NCBI GenBank assembly: GCA_964556255.1
Contig: CAZKVQ010000002.1
Span: forward strand, 34,752-98,751
Direction: 5' to 3'
Length of the DNA stretch: 64,000 nucleotides
DNA from: JACJWR01 sp964556255
GTDB taxonomy: Bacteria; Actinomycetota; Actinomycetes; S36-B12; UBA10799
Below, piece after piece: positions 16,409 to 24,925 of this stretch. The position numbers and the translations under genes are program-made. Under the pieces are notes generated by a model, which was given only the letters and a program-made list of their open reading frames with translations, was not told where the DNA came from and made no database searches. Within the stretch, counting starts at the first letter, position 1. Each line of letters starts with the position of its first letter.

Positions 16409-16747
16409 ATGTCCGAAGACGACGACATCGAGAAACTGCTGCGTGAAGTTGAAGCTGTCACGAACAGCAAACCGAACGCCACCATCGGCGAGCCGGTCGC
16501 AGGTAGCGAAGTTGCCAAGCCCGCGACCAAGGACGTCGCCGCCTCCGGTTCCTCGGGCCCCGGGGGCGCCACGATCGCACTGATAGCCGGCGGCATCGGT
16601 GGGCTGCTGGTGATGCTGCTCTTCGGGATCCTGCCGTTGATCAATGTCGGTTCCATCAGCACCATCGCGGCCGGGGCGGTCGGTGGTGTGTGCGGCTATG
16701 GCGTCGTCCGGCTGTCGAAACGTGGCGGTCGCGGCGACAAATCCTGA
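16409..16747 (+). CDS. Small membrane protein of unknown function
   Basis: A 112-residue protein. Residues 1-50 are hydrophilic, starting with the acidic MSEDDDIEKLL, then come two hydrophobic segments (about 55-75 and 78-98) separated by a Gly/Ile turn, and a basic tail (LSKRGGRGDKS) that should face the cytoplasm. I do not recognise the family. ATG 16409 has CATGAT 6 bases upstream, a weak leaderless -10. It is divergent from the copper-protein gene and convergent with the histidine phosphatase, whose stop lies 5 bases beyond. Confidence 0.65.
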   Translation: MSEDDDIEKLLREVEAVTNSKPNATIGEPVAGSEVAKPATKDVAASGSSGPGGATIALIAGGIGGLLVMLLFGILPLINVGSISTIAAGAVGGVCGYGVVRLSKRGGRGDKS

Positions 16748-16752
16748 AGAGG

Positions 16753-17352
16753 TCAGTCGCGCAGGCCGTCGGGGTTGATGTTCCATCCCGCGATTACCGG
16801 CTGCACCCGCTCGTGACCCAGCACGCTGATACCGCCGGCGTCCAATTGGAACAACCGACCCCAATCGGCCGTCAGACCGAGGAACTGCGCCGTCAGGATC
16901 CGTAGCACGTGGCCGTGCGCTACCAGGGCCACATTCCGCCCCTCTTCGATGGTTGGCCGTGCCCGATCCAACACAGCCTGACACCGAACCGCCACCTCGG
17001 AGGGAGTCTCCCCGTTGGGTATCGGGTTGTTCCAGATCACCCAGTCCGGATCGGACTTGTCCCGACGGATCTCTGCTGTGGTCCGGCCTTCGTAGACCCC
17101 GTAGTTCCACTCGAGCAGGTCGTCGGTGTAGTCATCCGGGGTCAGGCCCGCCAGCGCCGCCGTATCGCGGGCGCGCAGCATCGGGGAGCACAGTACGAGC
17201 CCGAATGTCACCCGGGCGAGCATCGGGGCGACCTCCGAGGCACGACGACGGCCATTCTCCGTTAGCGGTATGTCCGTCCGGCCGGTGTGCTGGCCCGACA
17301 AGCTCCACTCGGTCTCGCCGTGCCGCAGCAGGTAATACTTCCCAAGAGTCAT
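16753..17352 (-). CDS. Histidine phosphatase (phosphoglycerate mutase-like)
   Basis: A 199-residue cytosolic protein of the histidine phosphatase superfamily. The phosphohistidine motif is LLRHGETEW (His11), a second basic site is SPMLRARDTA, the acid/base Glu lies in LLEWNYGVYEGR, and the closing motif is VAHGHVLRIL. Length and motifs match the small acid phosphatases of actinobacteria that are often misnamed phosphoglycerate mutases; the substrate is not evident. The ATG has CAGGGT 6 bases upstream. It lies 94 bases downstream of the TrmH gene in the same direction. Confidence 0.87.
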   Translation of the reverse strand: MTLGKYYLLRHGETEWSLSGQHTGRTDIPLTENGRRRASEVAPMLARVTFGLVLCSPMLRARDTAALAGLTPDDYTDDLLEWNYGVYEGRTTAEIRRDKSDPDWVIWNNPIPNGETPSEVAVRCQAVLDRARPTIEEGRNVALVAHGHVLRILTAQFLGLTADWGRLFQLDAGGISVLGHERVQPVIAGWNINPDGLRD

Positions 17353-17446
17353 GCCGCAACCCTGCCAGCCGCGACCTGCCTTCGCCCGGTGAATCGCGCC
17401 TTCCGCTACCTGACCGTGCAGGAGCGAACCCCTCGTGGTTGCCCAG

Positions 17447-18274
17447 CTATGCGGTGACCGCGTAGCAAGCTATGGCGGCCGCCGCTGCCACGTTCAGCGA
17501 GTCGATGGACCCGGCCATCGGAATCCGCAGCCAGGTATCCACCACGGCAAGGGCGTCCGGGCTGAGGCCATCGCCCTCGGTGCCGAGCAGGAGCGCCACC
17601 TTTCCCTCGGGTGGCCGACGCCAGGTCCTGATGTTCTCCGCGCTGGGATCGGGGGTGAGCCCGAGCACCTCGAAGCCGCCATCGACCAATGTCGACAGGG
17701 CCTGCGGCCAGGGATCGGCCCGCGCCCAGGGCAGTGTGAGCGCGGCCGCCATCGACGTCTTGATCGATCGCCGGTAGTACGGATCGGCGCATCGCGGTGA
17801 GATGAGGGCGCCGCCGATACCCAGGGCCGCCGCCGACCGCATCACGAGTCCGACATTTGTGTGGTCGACGAGGTCTTCCAGCACGACCAACTCTGACGTT
17901 TGCGAGACCACCTCGGCCATGCTTCGGTCCGGGGCGCGTTCGAAGGCCGCGAGGGCCCCCCGGTGCAATCGGAATCCCACCACCTCGCGCAGCACCGACT
18001 CATCCGCCACCAGCACCTCAGCGCCGGCCACCGTCAGCGGCTCGAGCAGCTCCGGGAGCCACTTCTCCGTGGTCAGGGCACTACGGGGACGGTAGCCGGC
18101 AGCGAGGGCACGCAGGATGACCTTCGACCCTTCGGCGAGGAACAGCCCTTGCTCGGGCTCCATCACGGTGCGCCAGCCGACATCGGTCAGATTGCGATAG
18201 TCGGCCACGCGTGGGTCGTCTGCACCCACGTGCACCGGTGGCTCGGTCACCGACTGCGGATCACGTCCAGGCAC
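17447..18274 (-). CDS. SpoU/TrmH-type RNA 2'-O-methyltransferase
   Basis: A 275-residue SPOUT methyltransferase. The N-terminal third resembles the substrate-binding (L30e-like) domain, and residues 125-275 carry the three knot motifs: LVDHTNVGLVMRSAAALG with the catalytic Asn-x-x-x-x-x-Arg, LLLGTEGDGLS, and IPMAGSIDSLNVAAAAAI. It transfers a methyl group from S-adenosylmethionine to a ribose in rRNA or tRNA; which position cannot be told. Its ATG lies inside the end of the upstream ABC ATPase gene (14-base overlap), so translation is coupled to it. Confidence 0.88.
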   Translation of the reverse strand: MPGRDPQSVTEPPVHVGADDPRVADYRNLTDVGWRTVMEPEQGLFLAEGSKVILRALAAGYRPRSALTTEKWLPELLEPLTVAGAEVLVADESVLREVVGFRLHRGALAAFERAPDRSMAEVVSQTSELVVLEDLVDHTNVGLVMRSAAALGIGGALISPRCADPYYRRSIKTSMAAALTLPWARADPWPQALSTLVDGGFEVLGLTPDPSAENIRTWRRPPEGKVALLLGTEGDGLSPDALAVVDTWLRIPMAGSIDSLNVAAAAAIACYAVTA

Positions 18275-19046
18275 GCGCGGTCCAGCGGTCCCCGTTGCGC
18301 ATCACAGCCAGGTCCGACCCGAAGGCAGCCGAGAGATGGGCACTTGTCAGGGTGTCACCGATCTCGCCCGCTGCGACGACCCGACCTCCGCGCAGCAGCA
18401 GGGCGTGGGTTGTTCCCGGCGGCACCTCCTCCAGGTGATGCGTCACGAGCACACTGACGGGCGCGTCGGCGTCTCTGGCCAGTCGTCCCAGGCGTCCCAC
18501 CAGGTCCTCGCGGGCGCCCAGATCGAGCCCGGCCGCTGGCTCGTCCAGCAGCAGCAACTCCGGGTCGGTCATTCGGGCGCGCGCGATGAGTGCGCGCTTG
18601 GTCTCCCCCTCGCTCAGGGTGTCGAACCGCCGATCCGCGAGTCCGTCGACGCCCATCTCGGCCAGCAGCGCGTGCGCCCGGCCGATGTCCACCGGATCGT
18701 AGGACTCCCGCCATCGCCCAGCGATCGACCAGGCGGCCGTGAGGACGACGTCCAGCACCGTCTCTGAGTCCGGCACCTGGGAGGTGACGGCGGAGCCGAC
18801 GAAACCGATGAGTGGGCGAAGCTCGAAGACGTCCACCCTGCCCAGGGTCGAACCGAGGATCGCGACGGAACCGCTCGTGGGATGCATCCGCCCGGCGGCG
18901 AGCTGGAGCAGGGTGGACTTGCCAGCACCATTCGGTCCCAGAACCACCCACCGCTGACCGGTGGTCACATCCCAGTCGACGCCGGAGAGTATCTCGTTGC
19001 CACCGCGCACAACAGTTACGACGCTGAACCTCAATACAGATGGCAC
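18261..19046 (-). CDS. ABC ATPase without a cognate permease
   Basis: A 261-residue single ABC ATPase domain: Walker A GPNGAGKST (about residues 38-46), Q-loop replaced by a GFVGSAV region, signature LSEGETKRALIA, Walker B LLLLDEPAAGLDL and switch His in LVTHHLEE. The signature LSEGE instead of LSGGQ and the short length resemble the YlmA/ModF-like ATPases that occur without transmembrane partners. No permease or binding protein is near; the only partner is the overlapping RNA methyltransferase gene. Start GTG 19046 has TAGGGT 7 bases upstream and is divergent from the gene at 19078. Confidence 0.83.
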   Translation of the reverse strand: MPSVLRFSVVTVVRGGNEILSGVDWDVTTGQRWVVLGPNGAGKSTLLQLAAGRMHPTSGSVAILGSTLGRVDVFELRPLIGFVGSAVTSQVPDSETVLDVVLTAAWSIAGRWRESYDPVDIGRAHALLAEMGVDGLADRRFDTLSEGETKRALIARARMTDPELLLLDEPAAGLDLGAREDLVGRLGRLARDADAPVSVLVTHHLEEVPPGTTHALLLRGGRVVAAGEIGDTLTSAHLSAAFGSDLAVMRNGDRWTARAWT

Positions 19047-19053
19047 GTGGCCG

Positions 19054-19071
19054 ACCCTAGCCCCGTAACCT
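19054..19071. promoter_or_regulatory. Two divergent leaderless -10 boxes in a 31-base intergenic space
   Basis: TAGGGT on the minus strand (19059-19054) lies 7 bases before GTG 19046, and TAACCT on the plus strand (19066-19071) lies 6 bases before ATG 19078. The two starts are only 31 bases apart, so RNA polymerases on the two strands would compete. Confidence 0.55.
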
Positions 19072-19077
19072 TCCGCT

Positions 19078-19872
19078 ATGGAACAGCGCCACGACCACCT
19101 GAGGCTGCTGGCCGCGGGTGGCCACGATGTGGAGATCCACGCGGTGGCCGAGATCTACCCCAGGGCAGGGGTGCTTGCTTCCTGGTTGAACGCCGAGCTG
19201 GACAGTCGAGCTGACGTTTCACTGTGCCCCGTCGTGGGCGGTGACAATCCGTTCAATGGCAGCGCCACGACCGTCGAAGAGTGGCAGCTGGCCCGCATGC
19301 AACTTCGTGAAGCTTTGAGCGCCCTGCTGTCCAAGGCGACCGGGCCTGCCCGCTGCGTGCTACCGGTCCCGGGTGACCCCGGCGGTCTGCCCGCAGGTCT
19401 GCCGACCGCTACTGCTGCCGGACAGGCGGTGCTGGTACCGGTGGATCAGGGTTCGCTGGTGCTCATCCCCACATCGTTACAACTCGACGACGCGGCGACT
19501 TGGCAGGGACTACCAGGCCCGGGGTTGACGAGCTACGCCGCCGATCCACGCGCGGCACGAGCCGAGGTGCTCTCGCAGCTCACGCAAGCCGTCGAGATAC
19601 TCGAATCCCTGCCGTCGCCGTCCCGTGACCAGGGGCTGCTGCGGCAAAGATTGCAGCGCTTGGACCTGGTGCCACTAGCCCCGGGGAGTTCAGGGCCAGC
19701 GGCTGAGCTGGCCCGACTGAGCGCTCGACTGCTGACCATCGTCGCCGCGGCGATTCCGGCCGCCGACCCGGGCACCTCCAGCGGCCGGGCCGCCCGCGAG
19801 CTGTTGGTGCCGCTGGGTCGGGTCGGACGCGCCGCACTGGCCATCGCCTTCTCGGAACCTTCCCAGCGATAA
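19078..19872 (+). CDS. Hypothetical protein upstream of serB
   Basis: A 264-residue soluble protein that I do not recognise. It has a mixed N-terminal half (HDVEIHAVAEIYPRAGVLAS, then a Cys in SLCPVVGG), a middle with VPVDQGSLVLIPT, and a helical, Leu/Ala/Arg-rich C-terminal half without clear motifs. The ATG is leaderless by spacing (TAACCT 6 bases upstream). Its TAA stop is part of the putative -10 of serB, which starts 9 bases later, so the two genes are likely to be expressed together at least in part. Confidence 0.65.
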   Translation: MEQRHDHLRLLAAGGHDVEIHAVAEIYPRAGVLASWLNAELDSRADVSLCPVVGGDNPFNGSATTVEEWQLARMQLREALSALLSKATGPARCVLPVPGDPGGLPAGLPTATAAGQAVLVPVDQGSLVLIPTSLQLDDAATWQGLPGPGLTSYAADPRAARAEVLSQLTQAVEILESLPSPSRDQGLLRQRLQRLDLVPLAPGSSGPAAELARLSARLLTIVAAAIPAADPGTSSGRAARELLVPLGRVGRAALAIAFSEPSQR

Positions 19873-19875
19873 CGT
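19870..19875 (+). promoter_or_regulatory. -10 box (TAACGT) of serB overlapping the upstream stop codon
   Basis: TAACGT contains the TAA stop of the preceding gene and ends 6 bases before ATG 19882, the leaderless spacing. It implies that serB has its own promoter in addition to read-through. Confidence 0.45.
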
Positions 19876-19881
19876 GGACTG

Positions 19882-21090
19882 ATGGAATCGGTGCTGTTCA
19901 CTGTCACCGGGCCGGACCGTCCTGGGGTCACGGCCCGACTGCTCGGTTCGCTGCACGCCACCGGCGCCGAGGTTCAGGACGCCGAACAGATCGTGATCAG
20001 GGGCCAGCTGGTGTTGTGCCTACTGCTCGCCATGCCGGCGGGCGGCCGCAACGAGGTGGCCGCCTCACTGGCCGCCGCCGCCGCTGAGTTCGGACTCGAC
20101 GTTCGGGTCGATTCCGACTCGCCGTTGGACGACCCCCGGCGTCGCGGCCGGGTGAACGTGACTGTGATGGGCGAACCGCTGTGCCCGGAATCCCTCGCCG
20201 GGGTAGCCGCACGGGTTGCGGACCTCGGCGGAAACATCGACCGGATCGAGCGGCTGGCCGCCTACCCGCTGGTTGTCCTGCGGTTGCAGGTGTCCGGCGC
20301 GCAGGAGGCCGCGTTGCGGGACGCGCTCGCCGCCGAGTCCGCGCGCGGCGGGCTGGACGTGGCGGTGCAAGACATCGGCTTGGCCCGCCGTGGCAATCAT
20401 CTGGTCGTGATGGACGTCGACTCCACCCTGATTCAGGATGAGGTCATCGAGCTGTTGGCGGCGCACGCCGGCTGCGAGGAGCAGGTTCGCGAGGTCACCA
20501 CTGCCGCGATGCGCGGTGAATTGGACTTCACCGAAAGCCTGCACGCCAGGGTCGCCCTGTTGGCCGGGCTTGACGAGTCGGTACTCCAGGACGTGAGGGC
20601 GTCGGTTCGACTCACTCCAGGGGCACGCACCCTATGCCGCACCCTGAATCGCCTCGGGTACCGGATCGCGGTTGTCAGTGGCGGCTTCTCACAGATCGTC
20701 GCCCCCTTGGCCGACGAGCTTGCCATCGACTTCTGGCTGGCCAACGAACTGGAGATCGTCGACGGCACCCTCACCGGCCGGGTGATCGGGCCCGTGGTCG
20801 ACGGCCGGGCAAAGGCGGCGGCCCTTCGCCGGTTCGCGAACGAGAGCGGGGTTCCGCTGGCACAGACGGTCGCCATCGGTGACGGCGCCAACGACATCGA
20901 CATGATCCGGCTGGCGGGAATGGGCATTGCATTCAACGCGAAGCCCGCACTACGACAGGCCGCCGACGCCTCGGTCAACGTCCCCTACCTGGACGCTGTG
21001 TTGCACCTGTTGGGCATCACCCGCGAGGAGATCGACGCGGCCGACGCGGCGGGTGGATTCGACCCGGGAAGCCACACGCCCGCGGCGTAA
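19882..21090 (+). CDS. serB: Phosphoserine phosphatase with N-terminal ACT domains
   Basis: A 402-residue enzyme that removes phosphate from O-phosphoserine, the last step of serine synthesis. Residues 1-80 and about 90-165 are two ACT-like domains (VTGPDRPGVTARLL at the start), as in the serine-inhibited SerB2 of mycobacteria. The HAD phosphatase domain starts at residue 173 with VVMDVDSTLIQDE (Asp178 nucleophile, Asp180), followed by VSGGFSQI and the metal-binding GDGANDIDM. The length agrees with SerB2. Convergent with the SixA-like gene two bases downstream. Confidence 0.93.
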   Translation: MESVLFTVTGPDRPGVTARLLGSLHATGAEVQDAEQIVIRGQLVLCLLLAMPAGGRNEVAASLAAAAAEFGLDVRVDSDSPLDDPRRRGRVNVTVMGEPLCPESLAGVAARVADLGGNIDRIERLAAYPLVVLRLQVSGAQEAALRDALAAESARGGLDVAVQDIGLARRGNHLVVMDVDSTLIQDEVIELLAAHAGCEEQVREVTTAAMRGELDFTESLHARVALLAGLDESVLQDVRASVRLTPGARTLCRTLNRLGYRIAVVSGGFSQIVAPLADELAIDFWLANELEIVDGTLTGRVIGPVVDGRAKAAALRRFANESGVPLAQTVAIGDGANDIDMIRLAGMGIAFNAKPALRQAADASVNVPYLDAVLHLLGITREEIDAADAAGGFDPGSHTPAA

Positions 21091-21092
21091 GC

Positions 21093-21593
21093 TCAACCGC
21101 GCGGGATGTCGAAACTGGTCAGTTCCCCGCAGTTCGCGGACAGGTCGGTCCAGGCAGTCTGAAGGTTGATCTCCGCGAGCCCCGAGGTTGGGTACTTCTC
21201 GAGGAGCCTCCGATATCCAGGATCATCGGTATTGCTGATCAGGTAGGTAGCCAACATCTCGATTCCGGGATTGTGCCCCACAAGCAACACCCGCTCGGCC
21301 GCCGCCGGTACGTCCGCGAGGACCTCCAGCAAACTGGGGACGTCGGCGTCGTACACCCGAGGATCGATGATCGGCTCCAGCCCTACCGGCAAGGCAGACA
21401 GCACGGCTTCGAGGGTTTGCCTGGTGCGCCTTGCCGGGGAGGTGACCACCACGTCGAGCGGAGGTCGTGTCGCCAGCACCCGACCCACGGAGGGCGCATC
21501 ACGGCGACCACGGCGATTCAGGGGGCGCTCCAGATCAGGGACCCCCGGCGGCCAATCAGACTTCGCGTGGCGCAGGAGCACAAGTGATGTCAC
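21093..21593 (-). CDS. SixA-like histidine phosphatase
   Basis: A 166-residue single-domain histidine phosphatase. LVLLRHAKSDW carries the phosphoacceptor His, SPARRTRQT the second basic cluster and LLVGHNPGIEML the closing His. RHAKS at the start and the short length are typical of the SixA group, which in E. coli acts on phosphohistidine of transferase or HPt proteins; targets here are unknown. GTG 21593 has an AGAGGA ribosome binding site and fits the family start; the frame is open 36 bases further upstream. It is divergent from tldD. Confidence 0.85.
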   Translation of the reverse strand: MTSLVLLRHAKSDWPPGVPDLERPLNRRGRRDAPSVGRVLATRPPLDVVVTSPARRTRQTLEAVLSALPVGLEPIIDPRVYDADVPSLLEVLADVPAAAERVLLVGHNPGIEMLATYLISNTDDPGYRRLLEKYPTSGLAEINLQTAWTDLSANCGELTSFDIPRG

Positions 21594-21675
21594 CGATCCA
21601 TCCTCTCGACTGCAGTCCCCGTGACGCAACGGGAGGCGATACAGCTCACACCGAAGCGACTATCCTCGGGGCATC

Positions 21676-23163
21676 ATGGGCCAGCACCTGGACGCGGAAT
21701 TCCTGTCCGCACCGCTGACGGAATGTGCCGAGGCAGCACTGTCGGCGGCCGAAGCCATGGGTGCCGGATTCGCCGAGATCCGGGTGATGACCACGACATC
21801 GAGCGCAGTCACCGTCCGAGACCGCTCGTTGGAGAACTCCGTCAACGACCTGGTCACCGGTGTGGGGGTGCGGGTGCTGGTCGACGGGACCTGGGGTTTC
21901 GCTGCGACCACGGATGTGAGGCCGGAGGCCGCAACAACGGTTGCCCAGCAGGCGGTTGCGCTGGCTCGGGCCAGTCGGGCGCTGACGACCACGCCGGTGG
22001 AGCTGGCCGCCGAGCCCGTGCATCGTGGAACCTGGGTCGCCGACTACCTCGTCGACCCCACCGGAGTTCCGGTCCGCGAGGTCGCCGACCTGTTGCTCGA
22101 CTGGTCGGACCTGCTCCTGCAGTCCTCCGGCGTCTCGCACACGAGTTGCTCCTTCTCCGGTGTGAAGGAGCAGGCGTTCTACGCCAACAGCGACGGTGCC
22201 TACCTGACGCAGCAGCGCGTGCGCTGCCACCCTGAAGCGACGGCCGTGTCCGTCGGCGAGTCCGGCTTCGAGGACATGACCACGACCGCGCCACCGGTCG
22301 GTCGAGGTTGGGAATACGCCCTGGAACCCCACTGGAGCGCAGAGCTGTCCGAGTTGCCGACCCACTTGGCGGAGAAGGTCGCGGCCCCGCCGCTCGACCC
22401 AGGCCGATACGACCTGGTGATCCACCCGTCCAACCTGTGGCTGACCATCCACGAGAGCGTGGGCCACGCCACCGAGTACGACCGCGCCATCGGGTTGGAA
22501 GCAAACTACGCCGGCACCTCGTTCGCCACTCCGGACCTGCTAGGCACCTTGCGCTACGGCTCGGACCTGATGAACGTCACCGGTGATCGCACGACGCCTG
22601 CAGGGCTGTCCACCGTCGGCTGGGATGACGAGGGCGTGGCAGCTCAGGAGTGGGACCTCGTGCGCGAGGGACTACTCGTGGGCTACCAACTCGACCGGGC
22701 CGGGGCGGCGCGCCTCGGGGTCGAACGTTCGAACGGCTGTGCCTACGGCGATGCTGCGACGAGCGTTCCGCTGCAACGGATGCCCAACGTCTCGTTGCGG
22801 GCCGACCCCCGGGGGGCCGACCTTGCCGGTTTGGTCGGCGGCGTGACCGATGGGGTGCTCGTTGTCGGGGACAAGAGTTGGTCCATCGACATGGCTCGGT
22901 ACAACTTCCAGTTCACCGCCCAACGGTTCTACCGGATCATCAACGGCCGCCTGGCCGGTCAGGTCAAGGACATCGCCTACCAGAGTTCCACCCCGGCCTT
23001 CTGGAACTCGCTGGCCGCGGTCGGAAACGCTGACACCTTCGTACTGGGGGGCGCCTTGAACTGCGGAAAAGGACAACCCGGCCAGGTGGCTGCGGTGTCA
23101 CACGGCTGCCCGGCCGCGGTGTTCGAAGATGTCAACATCCTGGCCGCCGGAGGCGCCCTGTGA
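21676..23163 (+). CDS. tldD: TldD-type metalloprotease subunit
   Basis: A 495-residue member of the TldD/PmbA family. The zinc-binding motif HESVGHATEYD (His259, Glu260, His264) marks it as the catalytic subunit of a TldD/TldE heterodimer, which in E. coli trims unfolded peptides, the microcin B17 precursor and the antitoxin CcdA. The C-terminal GGALNCGKGQPGQV segment carries the conserved Cys and Gly residues of the family. TATCCT lies 9 bases before the ATG, so the leader is at most a few bases. The partner gene overlaps its stop by four bases, which suits equal synthesis of the two subunits. Confidence 0.92.
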   Translation: MGQHLDAEFLSAPLTECAEAALSAAEAMGAGFAEIRVMTTTSSAVTVRDRSLENSVNDLVTGVGVRVLVDGTWGFAATTDVRPEAATTVAQQAVALARASRALTTTPVELAAEPVHRGTWVADYLVDPTGVPVREVADLLLDWSDLLLQSSGVSHTSCSFSGVKEQAFYANSDGAYLTQQRVRCHPEATAVSVGESGFEDMTTTAPPVGRGWEYALEPHWSAELSELPTHLAEKVAAPPLDPGRYDLVIHPSNLWLTIHESVGHATEYDRAIGLEANYAGTSFATPDLLGTLRYGSDLMNVTGDRTTPAGLSTVGWDDEGVAAQEWDLVREGLLVGYQLDRAGAARLGVERSNGCAYGDAATSVPLQRMPNVSLRADPRGADLAGLVGGVTDGVLVVGDKSWSIDMARYNFQFTAQRFYRIINGRLAGQVKDIAYQSSTPAFWNSLAAVGNADTFVLGGALNCGKGQPGQVAAVSHGCPAAVFEDVNILAAGGAL

Positions 23164-24539
23164 CCCAGCCCTCAGGAGACGGTCGCGCCGCCCTCGTCGA
23201 AGAGCTCCTCGCGGCCGCCACTGGCGATGCCGTGGTGGCGCTGTGCCATGAGGACGTGATCAACGCCCGGTGGGCGAACTCTTCGCTGACGACGAACGGA
23301 ATCGTCCTGAGCGAGGAACTGATCATCACCGCGATTGCGGATGTGGCCGACGGCCGCGCCTGCGCCACCCGTGCAGGCCCGGTCGACCGGGCGATGGCGC
23401 TGCTGCGAGAGGCCGAGTCCGCGGCCCGGGCGTCGACCGCGATCGCCGATGCCGTGCCGCTGCCTGCCGGCGGCTCACTGCCCGGATTCCGGGAGGGGTC
23501 CGTGCAGCTCTCCCCCGAGACCGTCATGGCGCCCACCGAGGGGCTGGCCAGGGCCTTCGGGGATCGATCCGCCGAGCTATTCGGATATGCCGAACAATCG
23601 CGTACCACCACCTGGGTCGGCACGACCGCCGGGCCTCGCTGGCGATCAGAGGATGACACCGCCCGGTTCGAGGTGTCGGCGAAGGCCGACCGGCGCCAGT
23701 TGTCCGCCTGGGCCGGACGCTCGGCCCGCTCCCTGGCCGAAGTGGAGGTGGTGGCTGGCGTAAGCGAGGCGATTCTCGCCCTGCAACAGCAGCGCCGCAC
23801 TGAACATGTTCCGGCGCAGCCGATGCCGGTGATCCTCACCCCCTCAGCGGTGGCCGACCTGATGGTCGTCCTGTGGTGGCAGGCCACGGGCCGTGAGGCC
23901 GCCGAAGGCACTAGTGCCTTCGCGGGTCGAGGGGACGCCAAGACGGCCATCGGGACGAGGCTCTCCGGGCGTCGGATAACGCTGCGCAGCGACCCGAAGG
24001 ATCCTGAGCTGTCCGCCCCGGGGCGGCTGTGGACACCCTGGATCTCGAGCGCGGCCAGCGTGTTCGACACCGGGGCGGAGATCATGGCCGTCGACTGGAT
24101 CACCGACGGTGTCCTGACCAACCTCCAATCCACCCGGGCGACCTCGGCCGAGTTCGACCTACCGTTTCGCCCATCCGCAGACAATCTGATCCTGACCGAC
24201 GCCGACGGCAACGGCGACCTGTGGGATCTCGTCGCGCGCACCGATCGTGCCCTTCTGGTGACCAGCCTGTGGTACATCCGCGATGTGGATCCCCAATCGA
24301 TGCTCGTCACCGGGCTCACCAGGGACGGCACCTACCTGGTGGAAGGCGGCGAGGTCGTAGGCGCGTGTGGCAACTTCCGCTTCAACGATTCCCCGTTGCG
24401 CATGCTCGCGCGAATCGCCGATGCCAGCAGTCCGGTGAGGTGTCTGCCCCGCGAACAGGCCGACTATTTCACCAGGACGAGGATGCCGGCCCTGCTGATC
24501 GACGACTTCGGACTGTCCACGCCATCAGAGGCGATTTGA
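23160..24539 (+). CDS. pmbA: TldE/PmbA-type partner subunit
   Basis: A 459-residue TldD/PmbA family protein without the HExxxH motif, as expected for the non-catalytic TldE subunit. Regions matching the family are the N-terminal VVALCHEDVINARWANSSLT and the C-terminal LWYIRDVDPQSMLVTGLTRD, followed by GACGNFRFNDSPL. The GTG start shares four bases with the tldD stop (GTGA), so the two are translationally coupled. Converges with the DUF3099 gene after 24 bases. Confidence 0.9.
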   Translation: MTQPSGDGRAALVEELLAAATGDAVVALCHEDVINARWANSSLTTNGIVLSEELIITAIADVADGRACATRAGPVDRAMALLREAESAARASTAIADAVPLPAGGSLPGFREGSVQLSPETVMAPTEGLARAFGDRSAELFGYAEQSRTTTWVGTTAGPRWRSEDDTARFEVSAKADRRQLSAWAGRSARSLAEVEVVAGVSEAILALQQQRRTEHVPAQPMPVILTPSAVADLMVVLWWQATGREAAEGTSAFAGRGDAKTAIGTRLSGRRITLRSDPKDPELSAPGRLWTPWISSAASVFDTGAEIMAVDWITDGVLTNLQSTRATSAEFDLPFRPSADNLILTDADGNGDLWDLVARTDRALLVTSLWYIRDVDPQSMLVTGLTRDGTYLVEGGEVVGACGNFRFNDSPLRMLARIADASSPVRCLPREQADYFTRTRMPALLIDDFGLSTPSEAI

Positions 24540-24563
24540 GCGGCTGGCCATTTGGGCCGACGA

Positions 24564-24872
24564 TCACAGGTGGTCGGTTCGATCCACCGCCACCGAAGGC
24601 AGGGCCTTCTGACGCCGGGTGACGAAGACGATGGGCGGCGCATCTTTCGTACGTTCGCGGCCGCCGTTGGCCACGACGACGGCCAAATAGGGCAGCACGA
24701 CCGCGCCCGCCACGAGCGACCACCTGATCCAGCCATCGGTAAACACTGCGCCCAGGAAGCACAGGGTCCGGATGGCCATCGAAATCAGGTACCGGCGGGT
24801 GCGCCCGGACTGGTCGGCGGAGAGACCTGTCTGTGCCGATGTGATGCTGAAGACCTGATCCCGGGAGGGCAT
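24564..24872 (-). CDS. DUF3099 small membrane protein
   Basis: A 102-residue protein with two hydrophobic segments (about residues 30-45 and 50-70). The RRYLISMAIRTLCFLGAVF stretch is characteristic of the actinobacterial DUF3099 family, of unknown function. A long open frame above it is a shadow of dodecin and the SURF1 gene. ATG 24872 is set by TACGGT 6 bases upstream. Divergent from dodecin with a shared promoter element. Confidence 0.8.
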   Translation of the reverse strand: MPSRDQVFSITSAQTGLSADQSGRTRRYLISMAIRTLCFLGAVFTDGWIRWSLVAGAVVLPYLAVVVANGGRERTKDAPPIVFVTRRQKALPSVAVDRTDHL

Positions 24873-24877
24873 GGGTC

Positions 24878-24884
24878 TACCGTA
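24878..24884. promoter_or_regulatory. Second bidirectional -10 element TACCGTA
   Basis: Minus-strand TACGGT (24884-24879) is 6 bases before the leaderless ATG 24872 of the DUF3099 gene. Plus-strand TACCGT (24878-24883) would start a transcript near 24890 that reads into dodecin with a leader of about 36 bases containing a GGAGG ribosome binding site. Confidence 0.5.
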
Positions 24885-24925
24885 AGCCCGGGAACGAACG
24901 TCCACCACTCGACCCCGGAGGAAAC

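Noticed and set aside
23132..24331. Minus-strand frame of 399 codons opposite the pmbA gene
   Set aside because: Ser/Arg/Thr-rich translation without motifs; the plus-strand gene is coupled to tldD and matches its family along the full length.
24540..24563. Terminator between pmbA and the DUF3099 gene
   Set aside because: The only pairing is GGCC with GGCC across a short loop, too weak to call.
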